A DNA stretch of 64,000 nucleotides from Adiantum capillus-veneris (GCA_014529385.2 CM043952.1:71369299-71433298); one strand, 5' to 3'; shown: positions 44,752 through 57,641, numbered from the stretch's first letter. Made by a program: numbers and translations. The notes: generated from the letters alone by a model not told the origin.

Positions 44752-46061
44752 CTAGTCAAGCGTCTCATCGTGTCGAAGCGGCGTATCTGTCGGATTCTGA
44801 CCAAAAGGACAATAAGACAACTTTCAGTAAGTATAAACATATAACGACATTTATAGAACAATACAAAAAATAGAAAAGAGTAAACCCTAATACTAACCAT
44901 GCCGCCGCGAGAACTGAGAATGTCTATCAGGGCGTTTAAGCCCTTCCTGCCTCCGTACTCGCACTCGTACGGTGTGGGATCACGTCCTATCATCGACCAC
45001 TGTCAAAACATACAAAGATTTCATTATGTTAGAATTATAAAACTCATAAACCCTAAACTATCGAACATAAAGAGCAATGCGAAAACACTTACAAAATCGG
45101 CCTAAAATGATGCCCATCCACCGCTCCCCAAGTGGTGCGAGCTACCTGCCTCTACTCGCGCTGTGGCTGCATTTTTTTGTTGCTTCCACTTGTCGGGATT
45201 CTCGCGCGCTGCTTTCTTCGCATTCTTCCAATCTTCTTTGGCCAGCAATTCTGGCCTGTTCCACCCATGCTTGATTTCTTTTTGCACTTTGGAACGCTTG
45301 TGTTTGCAGTATTCGCGCATTCGAATCTTCATCAAGTCTTCATTGAAGCGTTGATCCCGTGTTGGAACGGGAAACTCATCATGAAGTATGCTGATGACTC
45401 TGGCTTTTAAATCAGTTGGTACTTCACTCCATTTTTTTAGTATGTAGTGTCTAAACAGCTGAGAGCAAAGACCACGCATGCGCGAGATCACCTTCTTGCC
45501 GTCATCATCCATGATGATGCCGCCGCTGAAGTCGACGGAGTAAGGCAAGCCCTCTGGCTGGTGACGCCTGAACGTGGGTGTCCCGGTAGGGGTCTCTAGC
45601 GGCGTGTCGATGGGGGTACGGACGTCAGGTGTCTCCATCGGCGTCTGGGCCCCGAAGCGAGGACTGTCGAGTGGGGTGGCTCCTGGTGGAGTAGGTAGAG
45701 GTGTGTAGCTGCTAGGAACAGTCAGCCGCGCAAAACGTGGCGTAGATGGCGATGTTGTGGCTAGTGTGGGGGCGGGCAAAGAAGGGGAGGGTAAAGAGCA
45801 TCGTCAAACACGAGGCGGTGTGGAGGCATCGGCGGCGGAATCCCCACAACAACCGCCACTGCCACCACTAGAGCGCCGGTGTCTAGACGAGTGTGAAGAT
45901 CGTCTCGTCGACACCGAAGCTTCGGAGCGCGCCGAATGCTCCAAAAGAGAGGGAGATGCGGATGGAGTAGGAACACGCGATGATGCGCCAGAGCGATGAC
46001 GCTCCAGGTACCACTGTCTCTGATGCGGTGACAAAGAAGAAAGAAACTCCTCATCATCCAT
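44752..46061 (-). pseudogene. TnpA-like Transposase_24 gene (gene 2) of CACTA-3, 3 exons
   Basis: Exons: 45093-46061, 44898-44999, 44752-44796, phases consistent, 371 codons. The ATG at 46061 lies just behind the acceptor TTTAATGCAG, which suggests an upstream shared leader, as En/Spm tnpA and tnpD arise by alternative splicing. The N-terminus is Ser/Arg/Pro-rich (MDDEEFLSSLSPHQRQWYLE, then TPMETPDVRTPIDTPLETP). The core is Transposase_24 (KKVISRMRGLCSQLFRHYIL, FNEDLMKIRMREYCKHKR, NPDKWKQQKNAA, GSSHHLGSGGWASF). Exon 2 reads MIGRDPTPYECEYGGRKGLN and exon 3 NPTDTPLRHDETLD. A TGA at 45804-45806 (TGA CGA, likely from CGA CGA) and a TAG at 45102-45104 (GAG in CACTA-2) interrupt it. Role in relatives: binding subterminal repeats. 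Confidence 0.8.
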
Positions 46062-46333
46062 ACCTGCATTAAACACACGAATATTTAAACTTAATATTGA
46101 ATGAATAGAGTAGACAATGACGCAACGACCATTAAATACAATGACGTAATGACGCATATAAATACAATGACGCAATGAATTGAGTGATAGAAGAGGCAAG
46201 TCGAAAACTCAGAATTTTCAATCAAAAGATGTGAGCGCGAGTAGAAAAGAGCGTTATACACCATGGAAGGTACTTAGAGAACCAGAGCTTTTACAACACG
46301 GAGCAAAATTGTTCAAATACAATATTTGTGGCT

Positions 46334-49300
46334 TTAAGAGATCTCTCTCTCATCCTCGCATAACTCAGCATAACTTCCTATATCTATATAGAGCTTTCCG
46401 TTTAAACACATGTCCTCTGTTTCATTTTGTAGCTCCTCTGCATGCACCCCATATAGAGTAGTAGCATCTTGATGCTCATCTGGCACCACCGCAGCGGCTT
46501 CTGCTTGAGCATCTTCTCTGATCTCCTCCATTGATGCCGTTGTGATTGGCACATGGTAGCCTTCATACGTCCTTGCACTACGAGGGGCTACCTCTATGAC
46601 GTACCACCAGTTTGATGTAGACTTTGTAGGATGAAATATTACCTGCCAGAGCCACATAACTTGTAAAAGGGGGATGTTAACTATTTACATACTTACTTGT
46701 TCACAATGCTCGGGTAGTACGAAAGTGTCTCTTAGGTCAGTCCATTTCTTAGTAGAATCCACCTCAAGAAAACCAGACTCTCCTCTACGCACAGTAGCGT
46801 TGCGACCCTCCATGATTATCTTGAACCATTGCACGTCGAACAAGTCGACAAAAAATCCTCTGTAATCGATCCTCAAAATCTCTTGTAGCGTGCCGAAGTA
46901 AGTGAGTTCCGCCACCACAGGATTTGCATCAGAGGAACGTCATCGACTAGACTGTTCAAATTTTGCCATGATTCCACAATCTTGAGTAAAACGCTTTTTG
47001 TCGATCCGTTCCACCCTAAAATGTCGACCTTTACACCATGCTGCTGTGTATGACTTATACTACAACGAACAAAGATTATGAGTGGCCGTTCAAACGTTTA
47101 GAAATAAAGTCACTAGCTAGTCGTACATTGCAAACTTACCTTGGTCGCGGAACCCCGAGAGTACTCCCACTCTTCCTCAGTCACTTCGTCACCGCATTGT
47201 TGTGCGCTTTTCAATTGGTTGTGCAACCATCTTAAGCTCATGAATGTTGGTAGGCTCTCCAGACCTGTCGGATAGTGCATTGGTGGTCGTCTTTCCCGTC
47301 TCCACTCGATTCGTGCCCTTTGTCGCTCTTGCTTTGCATCCTCATATTGTGAAATCCACTTTTGCATCACTGGATTGTGAAGCATGCAAAATCGGTTGAT
47401 TTTAGCCTCTAGAGCTTCCGTCATCTTCTTCTCAACACCGAGATTGCACATGACAATCCTAGATATGCGCTCATCATCTATGGTTCGCCATAGCGTGTCC
47501 TGGGCTTTATCAAATCCGTATAGCCACTCTCCAATGTACACTAGGGACTCTGATACCAACCAACCTTCTGCCATGCTACCCTCCAGACGTGCCTTTTGAC
47601 GCACATATCCCTTAAGGGTTTTCATGAAACGTTCTAAAAAGAACATCCATCTGGAATGAACTGTGCCAGCTATTTCCACCTCATCAACTATGTGAGCAAG
47701 AAGATGCACCTGAATGGTTAGCATGGTAGTAGGAAAATGTTTCTCAAACATGCACACAAGCTCCGCAGCATTTAGTTTGGCGAATGGTATGGAGTCTACG
47801 TTGATCTCCTTTTGTGAGATCCATTGCACCAGCTTTGCAAGTTTGTAGATTGTGTTACGGATGTCGAGAGACAAACATCCCTCAATGGCAACCGATAAAA
47901 TAAACTGTAAAGTATGTGCAGCAATGATATCAAAGTCCACATCTTATGCAATGATATTAAAGTCCACTATGAACGTACCTGACACATTTTATGCCAATCG
48001 TGTGACTTCAAACCGGTAAGCTTTCCTTCTTTAGTAAAACACGTTCGGAGCGAGTGCATTACGCCAGTGGGGGTCCGCAAAGATCGAATGGTCTCTTTTA
48101 CTTTGCGTTCTTGGGCTCCTGTGAAAATCCATGGTGCTTTAGGGAGTTTTATCGATCCATCAGACGCTGTTTGCGGCCAATATTGCTCCATACGATCCAC
48201 ATTTCTAAGGTCAACTCTGGCTCCCAAAGTATCTTTCTTGCCGGTCAGATGGTCCCATAGTAGATTACCCACATTCTTGAATATGTGCATTGGATCGAGC
48301 AAGTGATTGATCATGAGTCAGGGCCAGTATGGTAACTGGTACCATAGAGATAGTCTCTTCATCCCTGGAGGCAATCCGTTATCGCACATCTCCTTCTGCT
48401 CTAACCATGCTTGTGCAGACATCCTTGGTGGCTCTCTTCCCAAAAAGCCTTCGCGTAACAAATGATTCTCTGGAAGATACGCTTGATGACCTTCGTAGAT
48501 TTGCTTCTTCAGTGAGGGCGCCCTACGTGCATTCAGTCTAGGTCCATATGTGACACATGATCTGTATCCGCTTGTTTGAAGCCCTGCATGTATACACATG
48601 ATAATAGATCAACTATGGGAAAAAAAAAGATTTACAGTGTCTGAGTGAGGAGTGTCAATAGATCACCTGAGCATTCTGTTAGCCCCGGATAGTCATGCAT
48701 GGTCCACATAAGAATGCCTCTGATCAAAGCATTCCATCGTCCTCTGTGTCGGCTCATATCCACCACCTCTATGCCAATCCACAATTGTTGTAGCTCTTCC
48801 AATAGTGGACGAAGATACACATCCATATTCTCCACTTTATATCGCCCTGGCACAATCAAGCTTAGCCATAGGTGCCCCTTCTTCGTAGTCAACCACGGGG
48901 GAATGTTGTAGTTGACGATGACAACGGGCCATACACTGTAAGATGTTGATCTTTGACCAAATGGATTCACGCCATCTATAGCCAGGCCTAAGATCAAATT
49001 TCGAGCTTCCTTGGCAAAATCCGACCATGTTCCATCTATATGTTTCCAGGCTGCGCAATCTGCAGGAATTCGTAGCACACCATCCGAAGATTTATTCTCC
49101 TCATGCCATGATGCTAGGGAGGCCATGGACTTACATTCGAAGAAATGCTTGATGTGAGGAAGCAGAGGAAAATGTCGCAAAACCTTTTGTGGAATTTTTG
49201 TCCCGTGGAGATCTACTCGATATCTTTCGGAATCACATTTCGGACACTTCTCCATGTCTATGTATTCCCCTCTGAAAAGAATGCAGTCATTAGGACAAGC

Positions 49301-50035
49301 GTGGATAGAATTGTAATCCATCCCCAAGTTTCACAAATTCTTTCTTGCTTCATCTCGGGAATCTGGCATCACATTGTCAGCTGGTAGTATGTGATCTTTA
49401 AGCAATCTACACAACATAAAAATACGATACAGTCGTGTAAAAATCTATCAGATCATTATACATTTAGAGTTTTATTAAAGTAAAGTAATTGTAATAGATG
49501 ACCTGAAAAGCGTTGTGACGCTAGTGTCACTGCATCCAAACTTTGCCTGCATGTTGAGAAGAACCAGGAGTGCTTTCAATCTAGACATACGTGCTCCATT
49601 ATACAATGGCGTATCGGCTTCACTTTTCATATCATCATAGATAAGCCTTTCTGAATCCATGATCGTCTCGATCATTTCATCAATCTCGGGCTCAAACATT
49701 GCCTTGTTGGGAATGTGCTCTGCATGATCATCCCCCGAGCTGTCTGAGGCTACATCTTGTGGCCTCACATATGCTGCTTGACCAAAGCGCCTGCGAACAC
49801 GTCTATTGGGTTGCAAGATTGCTGCTTGTTGGCCAGCGTCAAAGTCCGACGAGTTATAATTGGCAACAACTCGATCTATAATAGATGGATCGAACTCGTC
49901 AAATTCGCGAACGTGCTGCAAAGAAACACGTCTTGTCCGTCGCACAGCATGCTTGCATTGATTACAAGGACATAAGACCCTCGTTGAGAGATAGGTGTTT
50001 CGGTTGGACGGTCCCACATCCTCGTCACTACTCAT
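46334..50035 (-). pseudogene. TNP2/TnpD-like CACTA transposase (gene 1) of CACTA-3, 6 exons
   Basis: Exons: A 49503-50035, B 48667-49406, C 47979-48583, D 47140-47904, E 46697-47059, F 46334-46642. Sizes of A-E equal those in CACTA-2, and the total of 3315 bp gives 1104 residues. Domains: N-terminal acidic part, CPKCDSERYR zinc motif, Transposase_21 blocks, DUF4218-like (D), DUF4216-like (E and F), C-terminus LCEDEREIS. Three in-frame TGA codons occur, at 49331-49333, 48315-48317 and 46940-46942. At all three CACTA-2 has CGA. Otherwise open. The function in active relatives is cutting and joining of element ends. The 5' leader contains a long (CT)n run at 50101-50150, the place where LINE-1 entered CACTA-2. 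Confidence 0.88.
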
Positions 50036-50097
50036 AATGAGGATAAAAATTTAATAATCTGGACAACAAATTTAATATTCTATTGGCATTCTTCGTC

Positions 50098-50159
<62 letters not shown>

Positions 50160-50594
50160 TTACCTCACATTCTCTAGTCATGTCCAATCCCCGCACACCT
50201 CGGTCTAGAGGTGCACGGAGATCAGAACCACCGGGTTATAATCTCGTCTTTATTGGTCAATACCTATGTTTGTGGGTACAAGAAATCTACAGACCCATGT
50301 CTACATGATACTGCATGTAGTGGACAAAACCCCTTTGCCTCTTCTCTACCTGTAGCACTTCACAGCATCTTAACATCTTTTCACAGTAGATCTTTTCATT
50401 GTTCGTCTAACTCTAGACCCTAAATCGTAAGTAATTCTTCCGTGGACTCAATCTAACGTAAATAAGCGTAAATCTAAATAAACGTAAATCTAACTAAAAA
50501 TTAACCTAAATCTAATTTAACGTAAGTCTGCATCTAACCTAATCTTTAACGTCTTTTGGGATAGTTTCCTACGACGTTAAAACTCTCTTCTTCT

Positions 50595-50597
<3 letters not shown>

Positions 50598-50641
<44 letters not shown>
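50598..50641. repeat. (GT)n microsatellite
   Basis: About 21 GT units within the 5' region of CACTA-3. CACTA-2 has only a short GT-type run at the corresponding place (38360-38380). Confidence 0.9.
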
Positions 50642-50645
<4 letters not shown>

Positions 50646-50786
50646 ACCTAAATAAACCTAAATAAACCTACGTCTAATCTAATGTAACATAAATCTAAAT
50701 CTAACGAAAATTATGTTATATTAAAAACAAAGAACTAAACTAACAGAGATTATAAGAACCTTAAAACTGATTTAACACATAATGTT

Positions 50787-51149
50787 TCACATAACTCGGC
50801 AAGAGTTGGCATTCTCATCACGAAAGATGTGAGAGTTAACTTCCGGCGGTGACATTGCCTCATCTCCATCCACATTTGACGACAGCAATTGGCCCTTTAG
50901 ACCGTTCTTGCTCTTGTTACTAACTTTCAAGTTGCTGTTGAATGACTGGAGGTTGTCTAGATGGTCATTGTGTCGGGGATGTAGTGACTCTTGCCGCCCT
51001 GAAGATCCACCTTCTTCCCTATCTTCAGAAAACATTTCACCAGTACTTTTGGATCGACGGAGCCCACCATGAGTGAAGGCAGCAATACCCTATATTCCAT
51101 TGAGGGCTTTCTTCACCCGCTTCATGCAGGCATCGCAGTCTATGGAGAC
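50787..51149 (-). pseudogene. captured HIPP gene (HMA domain to CaaX tail) inside CACTA-3
   Basis: The minus strand begins VSIDCDACMKRVKKALNGI (CxxC metal site of an HMA domain), followed by TAG. A second frame gives DPKVLVKCFLKIGKK. A third open stretch (51035-50787) runs HLDNLQSFNSNLKV to SHIFRDENANSCRVM and stop. The last four residues, C-R-V-M, fit a CaaX isoprenylation box. The tail FRDENANSCRVM closely resembles the FSDENPNSCSVM-type C-terminus of heavy-metal-associated isoprenylated plant proteins. HIPPs bind metal through CxxC and are membrane-anchored by prenylation. At least two frame changes and a stop make it non-functional as read. It lies on the 5' side of the element's transposase gene, same strand. 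Confidence 0.75.
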
Positions 51150-51434
51150 CTAAATCTAATCTAATATAACTTATATCTAAATCTAGCGTAAATAAACGTA
51201 AATCTAATTAAAAATAAACCTAAATCTAATCTAATTTATCTTAAATAAACCTAAATCTAATTTAATGTAAGTCTACATCTAACCTAATCTTTAACGTCTT
51301 TTAGGATAGTTTCCTACGACGTCATAACTCTCTTCTTCTTGTGTGTGTGCGCGTGTGTAGATGTGTATGCCAATAAAAAGAGATAAATGGTATAACCTTT
51401 CTATCACCCATGCCAAGTATGATAGATTGGTTAT

Positions 51435-51505
51435 GCCATTTCCCTCTTGAATAATAGGTCTTGAGTTCAACTCCTCGTCGGCTAGATCTTTAGGTCTTTT
51501 AATTT
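51435..51505 (+). repeat. dispersed tRNA-like repeat (copy 3 of 3)
   Basis: ttgaataataggtcttgag, then agttcaactcc, at the same place in CACTA-3 as 38445-38520 in CACTA-2, so it was in their common ancestor. Confidence 0.4.
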
Positions 51506-51761
51506 TAATTAGTTTTCTACCACGTTAAATTAGTTTCTCTCTCTTTCTCTCTCAATGTGTGTGCGTTTTTTTGTTTATGCATGTTTTCTCTCTCTTTTCC
51601 TCTCTCAATGTGTGCGTTTTTTGTTTATGCATGTTCTCTCTCTCTTTTCCTCTCTCAATGTGTGCGTTTTTTGTTTATGCATGCTCTCTCTCTCTTTTCC
51701 TCTCTCAATGTGTGTGTGCATTCTTTGTTTATGTATGTGTGTGTGCGTTTTTGTTTATGTT

Positions 51762-51805
<44 letters not shown>

Positions 51806-51812
51806 AACACTA

Positions 51813-51855
<43 letters not shown>

Positions 51856-51917
51856 AAGAGGGGAAGGGAACATGAGAGTGAGGAGAGGGAAGGAGCATAC
51901 CTGGCTCTCCTTCCTCT

Positions 51918-51921
<4 letters not shown>

Positions 51922-52000
<79 letters not shown>
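51922..52000. repeat. long (GT)n microsatellite, about 40 units
   Basis: An uninterrupted GT run in CACTA-3. The matching place in CACTA-2 (38930-38952) has about ten units, so the array expanded, or shrank, after the copies separated. Confidence 0.92.
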
Positions 52001-52001
<1 letters not shown>

Positions 52002-53536
52002 AGAAGAAAGAGAGAGAGAGAGAGGGAGAGCGTTACCTGCTCCTTGCTTGAGGGCGCCGAAAAACTCAGATCTGAGATCTGAGTTTTTGGGCGCTCTCTG
52101 TTATTTTTTTAGCCCAGCCGGCGTCGCTATGAGCGTCGCAAATTTACAAGTAAATTTGCGACGCTCATAGCGAAGCCGGGAAATTTTTTTCTGAGCGTCG
52201 CTAATATGAATAGCCTCTTGTAGTGGCGGTAATCATGCTTTTGTTGTATGCGGATGATGTAGTGCTTCTAGCACACAGTTTAGAAGATGCACAAAAGCTT
52301 ATGGTTGTCCTTGAGAACTTTTGCTTGCATAGTGGGCTGATTGTAAATGAATCCAAAACAAAGGTTATGCTTGTGAAAACCAACCATAAGGAGAAGCCAT
52401 GCATTGTGTACAACAACGAGACACTTGAAGTTGTGGAGAGATTTAAGTACCTTGGCCTTGAGGTTCCATCCAATCACAAGTGGCATTATTGTGCTATGCG
52501 TCGTTTGGAAGCGGGAAAGAGAGCATATTATGCATTTGAGAACATGTGTAATGCGGGAAACATCAAGTGTTGGGTTCTCAAGAAGTATCTTTTTGATGCA
52601 TTGGTGACACCGGTTCTTCTTTATGGAGTTGAAGTGTGGGGCGGGAGCATCTCAAAGTCTACTTGGAAAGAGTTTGAGAATGTCCAAAAGCGTTTTCTTA
52701 CAAACTTTCTCCAAGTTAAGACACAAACACCATATATGCTCTTACTTCTTGAGTCGGGATCTCTTCCAATTGAGGTTATGGGCATGGAAAGGGTTGTGGA
52801 GTACATGATAAAGATGCGTCAAAACCCCTCACATCGACTTCCTACAATTGCATGGGAAGCAAGCAAAAAAGTTCAAAAGACGCATAAAAGCAAGATCTTG
52901 AGCACGGGATGGATGCAAGACATAAAGAAGTGGTTTGGGAGATGGGATGCATTACACTTGCTACATGATGCTTCAATTGACTCTCAAGTGAATGAAGCTT
53001 TTCTACAACGCCAATGTATTACGGCTTGGGAGAAATCCGGTGGGTCACGCTTCATACATTACACCACCTATATTGCCTCCAACTACAAAACCATGTTCTT
53101 CGCTGAGAGAGGAAACCGTACTGCCACTTACATGCTTGAGCCTATTCCCTTGTCCGTGATACGCACTATCACAGCAATTCGGCTTAGCTCCCATTTCCTT
53201 CGATGCGAGATAGGGCGTTGGGGCAATGGAGAAGATTCAAATCGATTGTGCACATTATGCTCACTGCAAGTTCGAGAGTCTGAGTACCACACACTACTAG
53301 AATGCTCAGCTTTTGATCACATCCGAACTTGCTTCTCTCACATTTTCAGCCATAACTTAGACCTACACACTTTCCTCTCCCAGCCAAAGTGTGGGCTCTC
53401 CATTGAGACTCTCATCACTACAATTTTTGAGCATCGAGAGTCACTCATCAGCCATACACATACTACATCACATGTAACTTTGGTCCCATAGGTCATATTT
53501 GACCTCCGTGGATGATAATAAAATCTATCTATCTAT

Positions 53537-53945
53537 CTCTCTCTCTCTCAAAATATCCCTATCCTTATGTCTCTCTCTCTCTCTCTCTCTCTTTCCCTCT
53601 CTCCCTCTCATTAATTATCTCTCTCAATTTATCTATCTCTATCCCTCTTTCTCTCTCAGTCTCTTTATCTATTTCTCTCTCTCTATCCAACATTTATCTC
53701 TCTCTATCTAACAATTCTCTTCTTCTTTATCTATTTCTCTCCGTCTCTCTCTCCAACATTTCTCTCCCTCTCTCTCTCTTTATCATTTCTCTCTCTCTAT
53801 CTAACATTTCTCTCCCTCTCTATCTATTTCTCTCTTTCCCTTTAACATTTCTCTCCCTCTCTTTAAATCTCTCTCTCTCTCTCTCTCTCTCTTTCTTCAT
53901 GTATCTCTTTCTCTCTCTCTATTTCTATCTAACACTATCCAAACA
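53537..53945. repeat. polypyrimidine (CT-rich) tract, right piece
   Basis: Imperfect (CT)n with phrases such as ctctctatctaacatttctc. It is the continuation of the tract beyond LINE-2. Confidence 0.85.
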
Positions 53946-54066
53946 ATCATTTCCAAAACGTGCCTAAGAAATCAATCATTTCCAAACGTGTGTAGAAAAG
54001 CAACCATTTTCAAACGTGCTTAGCAAAGCAACCATTTCAAACAAGCTGTGCGAAACAACCATTTCC
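53944..54066. repeat. 28-bp tandem repeat, about 4.4 copies
   Basis: Units begin at 53944, 53973, 54001, 54029 and 54056 with caa(t/c)catttccaaacgtg and end in agaaag or gcaaag. Confidence 0.8.
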
Positions 54067-54469
54067 TGATGAACGAGGTATATTATGGATTCTCTATTTT
54101 CTTTACTTTTTTTTATTTATATGTGTGTGTGTGTGTATGTGTGTATGTGTGTGTGTGTGTAGTAGTAGTAGTAGTAGTAGAAAACAAAAGGGGAAGAGGG
54201 AGGATGTGCTTTTGTGTTTACCTCTTCTTTTGTAGCGCGGTTGAGCTTCCAAAGACAATGGCAAAATACCCCCTTGCGGAAAGTTGGACAAAACTTAAGA
54301 AGCTTGGAGAAGGAGAGAGGGGAAGGGAGAGGTGGGAGGGAGAGGGGAGGCTTCTTGAAGGAGGGAGAGGGCAGGGAGATGGGGGGTGGGGGAGGGGAGG
54401 CGGGGGGGGGGGGGGGGGGAAAGCTTGGGAGCAATGGAAGAGAGCAAGAACGCGGGGTATGCATGAACA
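54067..54469. other. simple-sequence region without a gene
   Basis: (GT)n near 54120-54160, (AGT)n at about 54160-54180, GA-rich DNA at 54300-54400 and a G18 run at 54402-54419. No coding signal beyond repeat-driven open frames. Confidence 0.65.
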
Positions 54470-56766
54470 ACACCAAGCAAAAGATGACGCCAATGTTTCA
54501 ATGCATGAACAATAGCAAGCAATTCTAGATCATGTGTTGCATAGTTAATTTATGTCGTCTTAATTTCTTAGACTCATATGCAACCACTCTTCCTTCTTGT
54601 GTCAAAACACAACCTAGTTGTTCACCACTAGCGTCACATGACACAACAAATGGTTTTCCCATCTCAGGAATTTTCAAAACACAATTTTCCGCTATTTTTG
54701 CCTCGAAGGTCTCAAAAGCAGTCTCACAGGTAGAATTCCACACAAAGCCCTTGTCTTTGTTGGTCAATTCGGTCAAAGGACTTGCTATCTTAGAGAAATC
54801 TTTAATGTGTGCTCTCTCATATTGTGCTAGACCCATAAAGCTTCTCACATCCCTTAATGAATTTGGTGTTGGCCACTCCACAATAGTCTTAACTTTGTCA
54901 AGATCAATGTGAATCCCCTCTTTAGAAATCACTCTTCCCAAATACACAATCTGATCCTTTGCAAAAGAACACTTACTTGCTTTGGCATACAATTTATGCT
55001 CACGCAAAACCTCAAATGTTTTCTTTAAGTGCAATGCATGATCTTCTTCATTCTTAGAATACACAAAAATATCATCCAAGAATACCAGAATGAAGTCATC
55101 AAGATACGGGTGAAAAGTATTATTCATTAAGCACATGAAAGTTGCTGGTGCATTAGTCAAACCAAAAGCAAGAACTATAAATTCACAATGCCCATTCCGT
55201 GTACGAAAAGCAGTCTTTGGAATGTCCTCAGCCTTGATACGGATTTGATGGTAGCCAGAACGAAGGTCTACCTTTGAAAATATTGTGGCACCACTCAAAT
55301 GGCTAAGAAATTCATCTATGTGAGGAAGATGATATTTGTTCTTGATGGTCTGTTTGTTTAATCCCCTATAGTCAATGCATAACCTATATGTATCATCCTT
55401 TTTCTTTTGGAATAACACAGGACTACCCCAAGGAGATACACTAGGTTTAATGAAACCCTTTTTCAAAAGATCATCAAGTTGTATCTTGAGCTCTTTAAGC
55501 TCATCAATGTTGAGCCTGTATAGAGCCCTTGAATAAGGTGTTGCTCGAGGATATAGATCTATGGCATGGTCTACTGCTCTAGGCGGAGGTATACCAAGAA
55601 GATAGTCCGCAAACACATCCTTAAATTCATGTAAGAGATCCTCTACAAATTTTGGATTTGTCTCTTTTTGTTTATCCCCAGATTCTTCTTTAATCTCATT
55701 AGAAAATATAAGAAACATCTCACACTCTTATCTAAGTCACCTGATCAATTGCATGGCCAAAACTAGATTTAGAATCTCTTTCTTTCCCCGAAGAGTGTGA
55801 CTTATCATCATCAAATGATTAAAGATATATTTTTCTTTCTTAAAAATCAATCAAAACATGATTTTCAATCATCTAATTGATACCAATGATAACATCATGC
55901 ATATCAATATTTGTGATATAGAAATCATCTTTATGCTTCCGACTCTTCAAAGAAAAAAAACAAAGTTTTCTACTAACTCCTCTGTGAAACTATTATTACC
56001 ACTCGTTAAGTCCAGAAGTCTTATAACTTATTGATTTAATTTCAAGTGTAATTTCTCAATCAATTTAAACGATAAGAATCAATGAATACTATCCAAATAA
56101 ATTAAAAAATTCAAATTAAATCTCAACTTTTACGCACAAATACGATCACAGAAGCTTTCAAATGACGTATCAAAGATATACAACATCACAAAGAAGGGGT
56201 AGATGACTTACCTTTATCGTACGCATCGCCAAAGGTCTCCAATTGAGCCATCGTGGTACGTATTTTCTTATCGGTCACCTTGCTCGAGTGTTCGAAAGTC
56301 TGGTGGTCGTGTTCTCGATATTGAAAGTATAATCCAAATCTTTGAGTTCTTCAATCCACGCTTCTAAATCTTCGCATATCTTTCTTATGCCATCGAACTC
56401 TTTAAACTTAGCCTTCTTTAAGAATGATTTAGTTGTCACTTCTTCCATATCGTCATCGTTTCTTTTTTTCGCATTGACGACCTCTACGTCCACCACCGTT
56501 CCCATCATCACCACCGCCAGGTGCCCCAGCGTCGCCACAATGATTATTGTTTCCTCGTGGAATAGCATGGTTTTCGCCTTCATGTTCGCCATGAAGGTCC
56601 ACATAGATATCAGGCTCTCGTGTTGCTTTGCCTCGCAAAGCCTCAGCACGCTCTCGATTTGCAATTTCTAGATCCTCTTGTAGTCATCGAATAAGTTCTT
56701 CTTGCTCCTTCATCTTCCTCTCGTATCCATCCATGTCCAGCATCAACCGCTTTCTCTGATACCAAT

Positions 56767-57641
56767 TGTCACAGGAACAGAATAATAGAGATAGATAGCA
56801 AAAGGCAGAGAAAGAGATCTTTGTATTGATAAATCTTTGCAGACTTTTGATATAACAGAGGAGCAATTGAATATGGGCGCACTCCGTTGTACAGAGCTCG
56901 AACCTCTCGAACACCCCCGAGCTTCAGTCCGCTTGCATGCAGCATCGCACTCACACTCGCACTCGCAGAAGAGGAAATCTGTGAATGATCCCCAGATGCA
57001 CCACCCGTCGTGCTTTTATCCTTCTTTTCCTCGAAAAGCTTTCACGATTTTCGCACCAAGTATACCTTCATAATCTCAATTGCAATAGTCTACCATGAAG
57101 AAACAAATCCACTTCTTGGTTGATAGCAGAGAGAGCTGTATGATGTTGTATGTCTGTCTCTCCCTGTGTATACTACACTCCTGCTGCCCTTTGTTTGTTT
57201 TCATCATAACTTTTACAAACAAACTCATAATAGAGCAATCCAGGTACTCAAAACGACGGGAACATGTCTAGTGTACAAGGCTCGTGGCCCGAATTGCGAA
57301 AAACGTCTTTCTTTGGCTGAAAACACAACTTTTAGTTCGCGACTCTTAAAACCTCTATTTTTGGGTCTCCACTACTTTTTTTTAACTTAGTTTAAGCCTA
57401 CCCATGCATTTTAAGCTAAAACACATAAATATAAAATATTGATATTTTTATTAATCTTCATCAAATACGTCTTTAGTGTATTATTTCAAAAAGAGAATAT
57501 ATGTTATCTCTTAATATGTCAAACTCATTCATATAAGCTCTATTTAATAGACTATTCAACAATCTTTCAAATCGTGCTAAACGAAAGATATGCACTACTA
57601 TATTTTTTTCAACTTTAAGAACTTTAAAAATTAGTCCTATT
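56767..57641 (-). repeat. shared chromovirus LTR, about 875 bp
   Basis: On the plus strand it starts tgtcacaggaac and ends cctattaca. TGGTATCAGAG (reverse strand) borders one end and AAGGGGAGAA the other. Its partner starts at 63443 and leaves the window. Confidence 0.8.

Larger units (their letters stand above)
44098..52225 (-). mobile_element. CACTA-3: complete CACTA (En/Spm) transposon, 8.1 kb
   Basis: Terminus CACTACAAGAGG at 44098 and cctcttgtagtg ending 52225. The 3-bp duplication gcg (44095-44097, 52226-52228) is confirmed by the empty site caatgcggtaatcatgc in LINE-1 near 36316. It has both genes, the subterminal arrays, both palindromes and the captured HIPP piece. It lacks the LINE and the 900-bp deletion of CACTA-2. 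Genes carry a few stop codons, mostly CGA-to-TGA. It is the reference copy for the family in this window. Confidence 0.93.
41958..53491 (+). pseudogene. LINE-2 ORF2, broken and interrupted by CACTA-3
   Basis: It has the same endonuclease and RT order as LINE-1 ORF2. It shares with LINE-1 the TAG after ORF1, the TAA at 42474-42476 and the frame change near 42870. Its own damage: a T-run indel near 43355, CGA to TGA at about 43899, a 4-bp duplication (tcaatcaatcaa) near 44025, and the CACTA-3 insertion. The 3' part 52226-53491 is open from AVIMLLLYADDVVLLA to SHTHTTSHVTLVP. LINE-1 has TAA at 35546 where this copy reads GAA. Confidence 0.85.
40777..53536 (+). mobile_element. LINE-2: second full-length copy of the LINE, split by CACTA-3
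   Basis: Pieces are 40777-44097 and 52226-53536. The 5' end (cgcagctgttttttgacct) and the 3' end with a (TCTA)n tail match LINE-1. It inserted in the CT tract in the same polarity as LINE-1. Relative to LINE-1 the 5'UTR differs by about 6 percent and the RT by about 3 percent, but about 1.17 kb in the middle is virtually identical. CACTA-3 interrupts the RT just before the catalytic YADD block. Confidence 0.9.
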
